In this document: piece by piece, positions 23,026 through 23,795 of the stretch | Position numbering within the stretch: position 1 is the first letter of the stretch | Layout of the letters: each line of letters opens with the position of its first letter | Origin: Leptolyngbya sp. SIO4C1 | Lineage (GTDB): Bacteria > Cyanobacteriota > Cyanobacteriia > Phormidesmidales > Phormidesmidaceae | Direction: 5' to 3' | Assembly: GCA_010671975.1 (NCBI GenBank) | Contig: JAAHIA010000020.1 | Span: 1-23,795, forward strand | Length of the DNA stretch: 23,795 nt | Made by a program: the position numbers and the translations under genes | Notes under the pieces: generated by a model | What the model was told of the DNA's origin: nothing | Databases searched by the model: none | Seen by the model: only the letters and a program-made list of their open reading frames with translations

Positions 23026-23781
23026 CTATTTTTTCTTTTTCTTTTTGGTTGACTTTGCCTTTTTTTCCTCAGCCTTAGGCTCTGCTTTGGTCTTCTCTTC
23101 AGCTTTAGGTGCAGCCGGCTCGCTAGACTGCCCGGTCTGAGCTGCCACCTCAGCTGCAAAGTCAGATTCTTCTTTCTCAATGCCTTCACCCAGCACAAAC
23201 CGAGCAAACCGGCGAACCTGGATATTTTCACCCAGCTGCGCCACTGACTGCTTGACCAGCTCTTCGACTGTGATGTTCTGATCTTTGATGAACGGCTGAT
23301 CGAGCAGAGACAGCTCCTTCAGTCGCTTATCGATGCGGCCTACGACAATCTTTTCGCGAATATTCTCAGGCTTATTAGCCAGATCATCGCGACCCATCTC
23401 AATCTGTTTTTCGCGATCGACAATCTCTGTGGGAATATCAGCAGTTTTGACATATTCCACATTGGGCGTAGCGGCGATTTGCATTGCAATATCTTGGGCT
23501 AGCCCTTTAAATTCGTCGCGGCGAGCAACAAAGTCGGTCTCACAGTTGATCTCTACTAGCACGCCGACGCGACCGCCGGTATGAATATAGCTGTGAACCA
23601 GGCCCTCGGCAGCCACGCGGCCTTCTTTCTTAGAGGCAGAGGTGATGCCTTTTTGGCGCAGCCACTCAACGGCCTTTTCTAAATCACCGTCGGTCTCCTT
23701 AAGCGCCTTCTTGCAATCCATCATGCCAGCGCCAGTCTGGTCGCGCAGGGCCTTAACTTGCTTTGCAGAAATATCTGCCAT
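23026..23781 (-). CDS. tsf: Translation elongation factor Ts with lysine-rich tail
   Basis: EF-Ts recycles EF-Tu by releasing GDP. The 251-residue protein begins MADISAKQVKALRDQTGAGM with the UBA-like N-terminal domain (MMDCKKALKETDGDLEKAVEWL), and has the EF-Tu contact motif INCETDFVARRDEF near residue 79. The core ends near residue 205 (RRFARFVLGEGIEKEESDF). A low-complexity tail of about 45 residues (alternating Ala/Glu/Lys, ending in six Lys) follows and makes the protein longer than the ~220 residues usual for cyanobacterial EF-Ts. GAGGAA precedes the ATG. The start is complete; any rpsB partner would lie beyond the window end. Confidence 0.97.
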   Translation of the reverse strand: MADISAKQVKALRDQTGAGMMDCKKALKETDGDLEKAVEWLRQKGITSASKKEGRVAAEGLVHSYIHTGGRVGVLVEINCETDFVARRDEFKGLAQDIAMQIAATPNVEYVKTADIPTEIVDREKQIEMGRDDLANKPENIREKIVVGRIDKRLKELSLLDQPFIKDQNITVEELVKQSVAQLGENIQVRRFARFVLGEGIEKEESDFAAEVAAQTGQSSEPAAPKAEEKTKAEPKAEEKKAKSTKKKKKK

Positions 23782-23795
23782 GATTTCCTCGTCTA

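Noticed and set aside
1..23795. tRNA genes, CRISPR arrays, insertion sequences, prophage or toxin-antitoxin genes
   Set aside because: None seen on reading both strands: no repeat-spacer pattern, no transposase or integrase motifs, and no cloverleaf noticed; a tRNA or covariance-model search was not possible.

Overview
The window is chromosomal DNA of a cyanobacterium. It carries genes for photosystem II (psbA end, psbE/F/L/J, the assembly factors ycf48 and rubA), photosystem I (psaL, a psaI-like gene) and the NDH-1 complex (ndhC/K/J), plus several families typical of cyanobacteria. The octamer GCGATCGC (HIP1) occurs at least 27 times by hand count in 23.8 kb, where well under one is expected by chance. 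Base composition looks moderately GC-rich. A Leptolyngbya/Synechococcales-like lineage is only a guess. I saw no tRNA, rRNA, CRISPR array or transposon, and no gene-free stretch above 300 bases.

Layout. 1-158: the 3' end of psbA and its terminator. 433-2652: a long unrecognised protein with an acidic, proline-rich middle. 2862-2987: a small psaI-like gene facing the minus-strand cluster rubA-ycf48-psbE-psbF-psbL-psbJ (5464 down to 3137), separated from it by one 15-bp two-way terminator stem. 5747-7363: the overlapping ndhC-ndhK-ndhJ operon, divergent from rubA. 7649-8143: psaL with its own terminator. 8275-10602: a RarA/MgsA-type AAA+ ATPase fused to a methyltransferase-like domain, whose last ~55 codons run antisense into a secreted DUF1400/alpha-beta hydrolase (10442-12043, minus). 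12122-13869: a membrane pentapeptide-repeat protein and a divergent phosphodiester glycosidase-family protein.

13885-19160 is the most interesting part. A minus-strand run DUF4331 protein -> TPR protein -> HupE/UreJ-type membrane protein with an EF-hand-like loop diverges from an ECF sigma factor followed by a ChrR-like cupin anti-sigma factor. An 18-bp near-palindrome lies between the two arms, and a 12-bp GC hairpin lies between the DUF4331 and TPR genes. The layout suggests a stress-responsive envelope or metal-handling module under its own sigma/anti-sigma pair; this is inference from gene order and domains.

19164-23781 (minus) is housekeeping: tsf (EF-Ts with a lysine-rich tail), then an acidic unrecognised protein 5 bp upstream of recG.

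Several starts were moved inward from the longest open frame (psbE, rubA, the RarA fusion, the TPR and HupE genes, DUF4331, sigma, anti-sigma), on family alignment, ribosome-binding sites or conflict with regulatory structures. Four genes of about 40 codons (psaI, psbF, psbL, psbJ) were found by reading the sequence directly.
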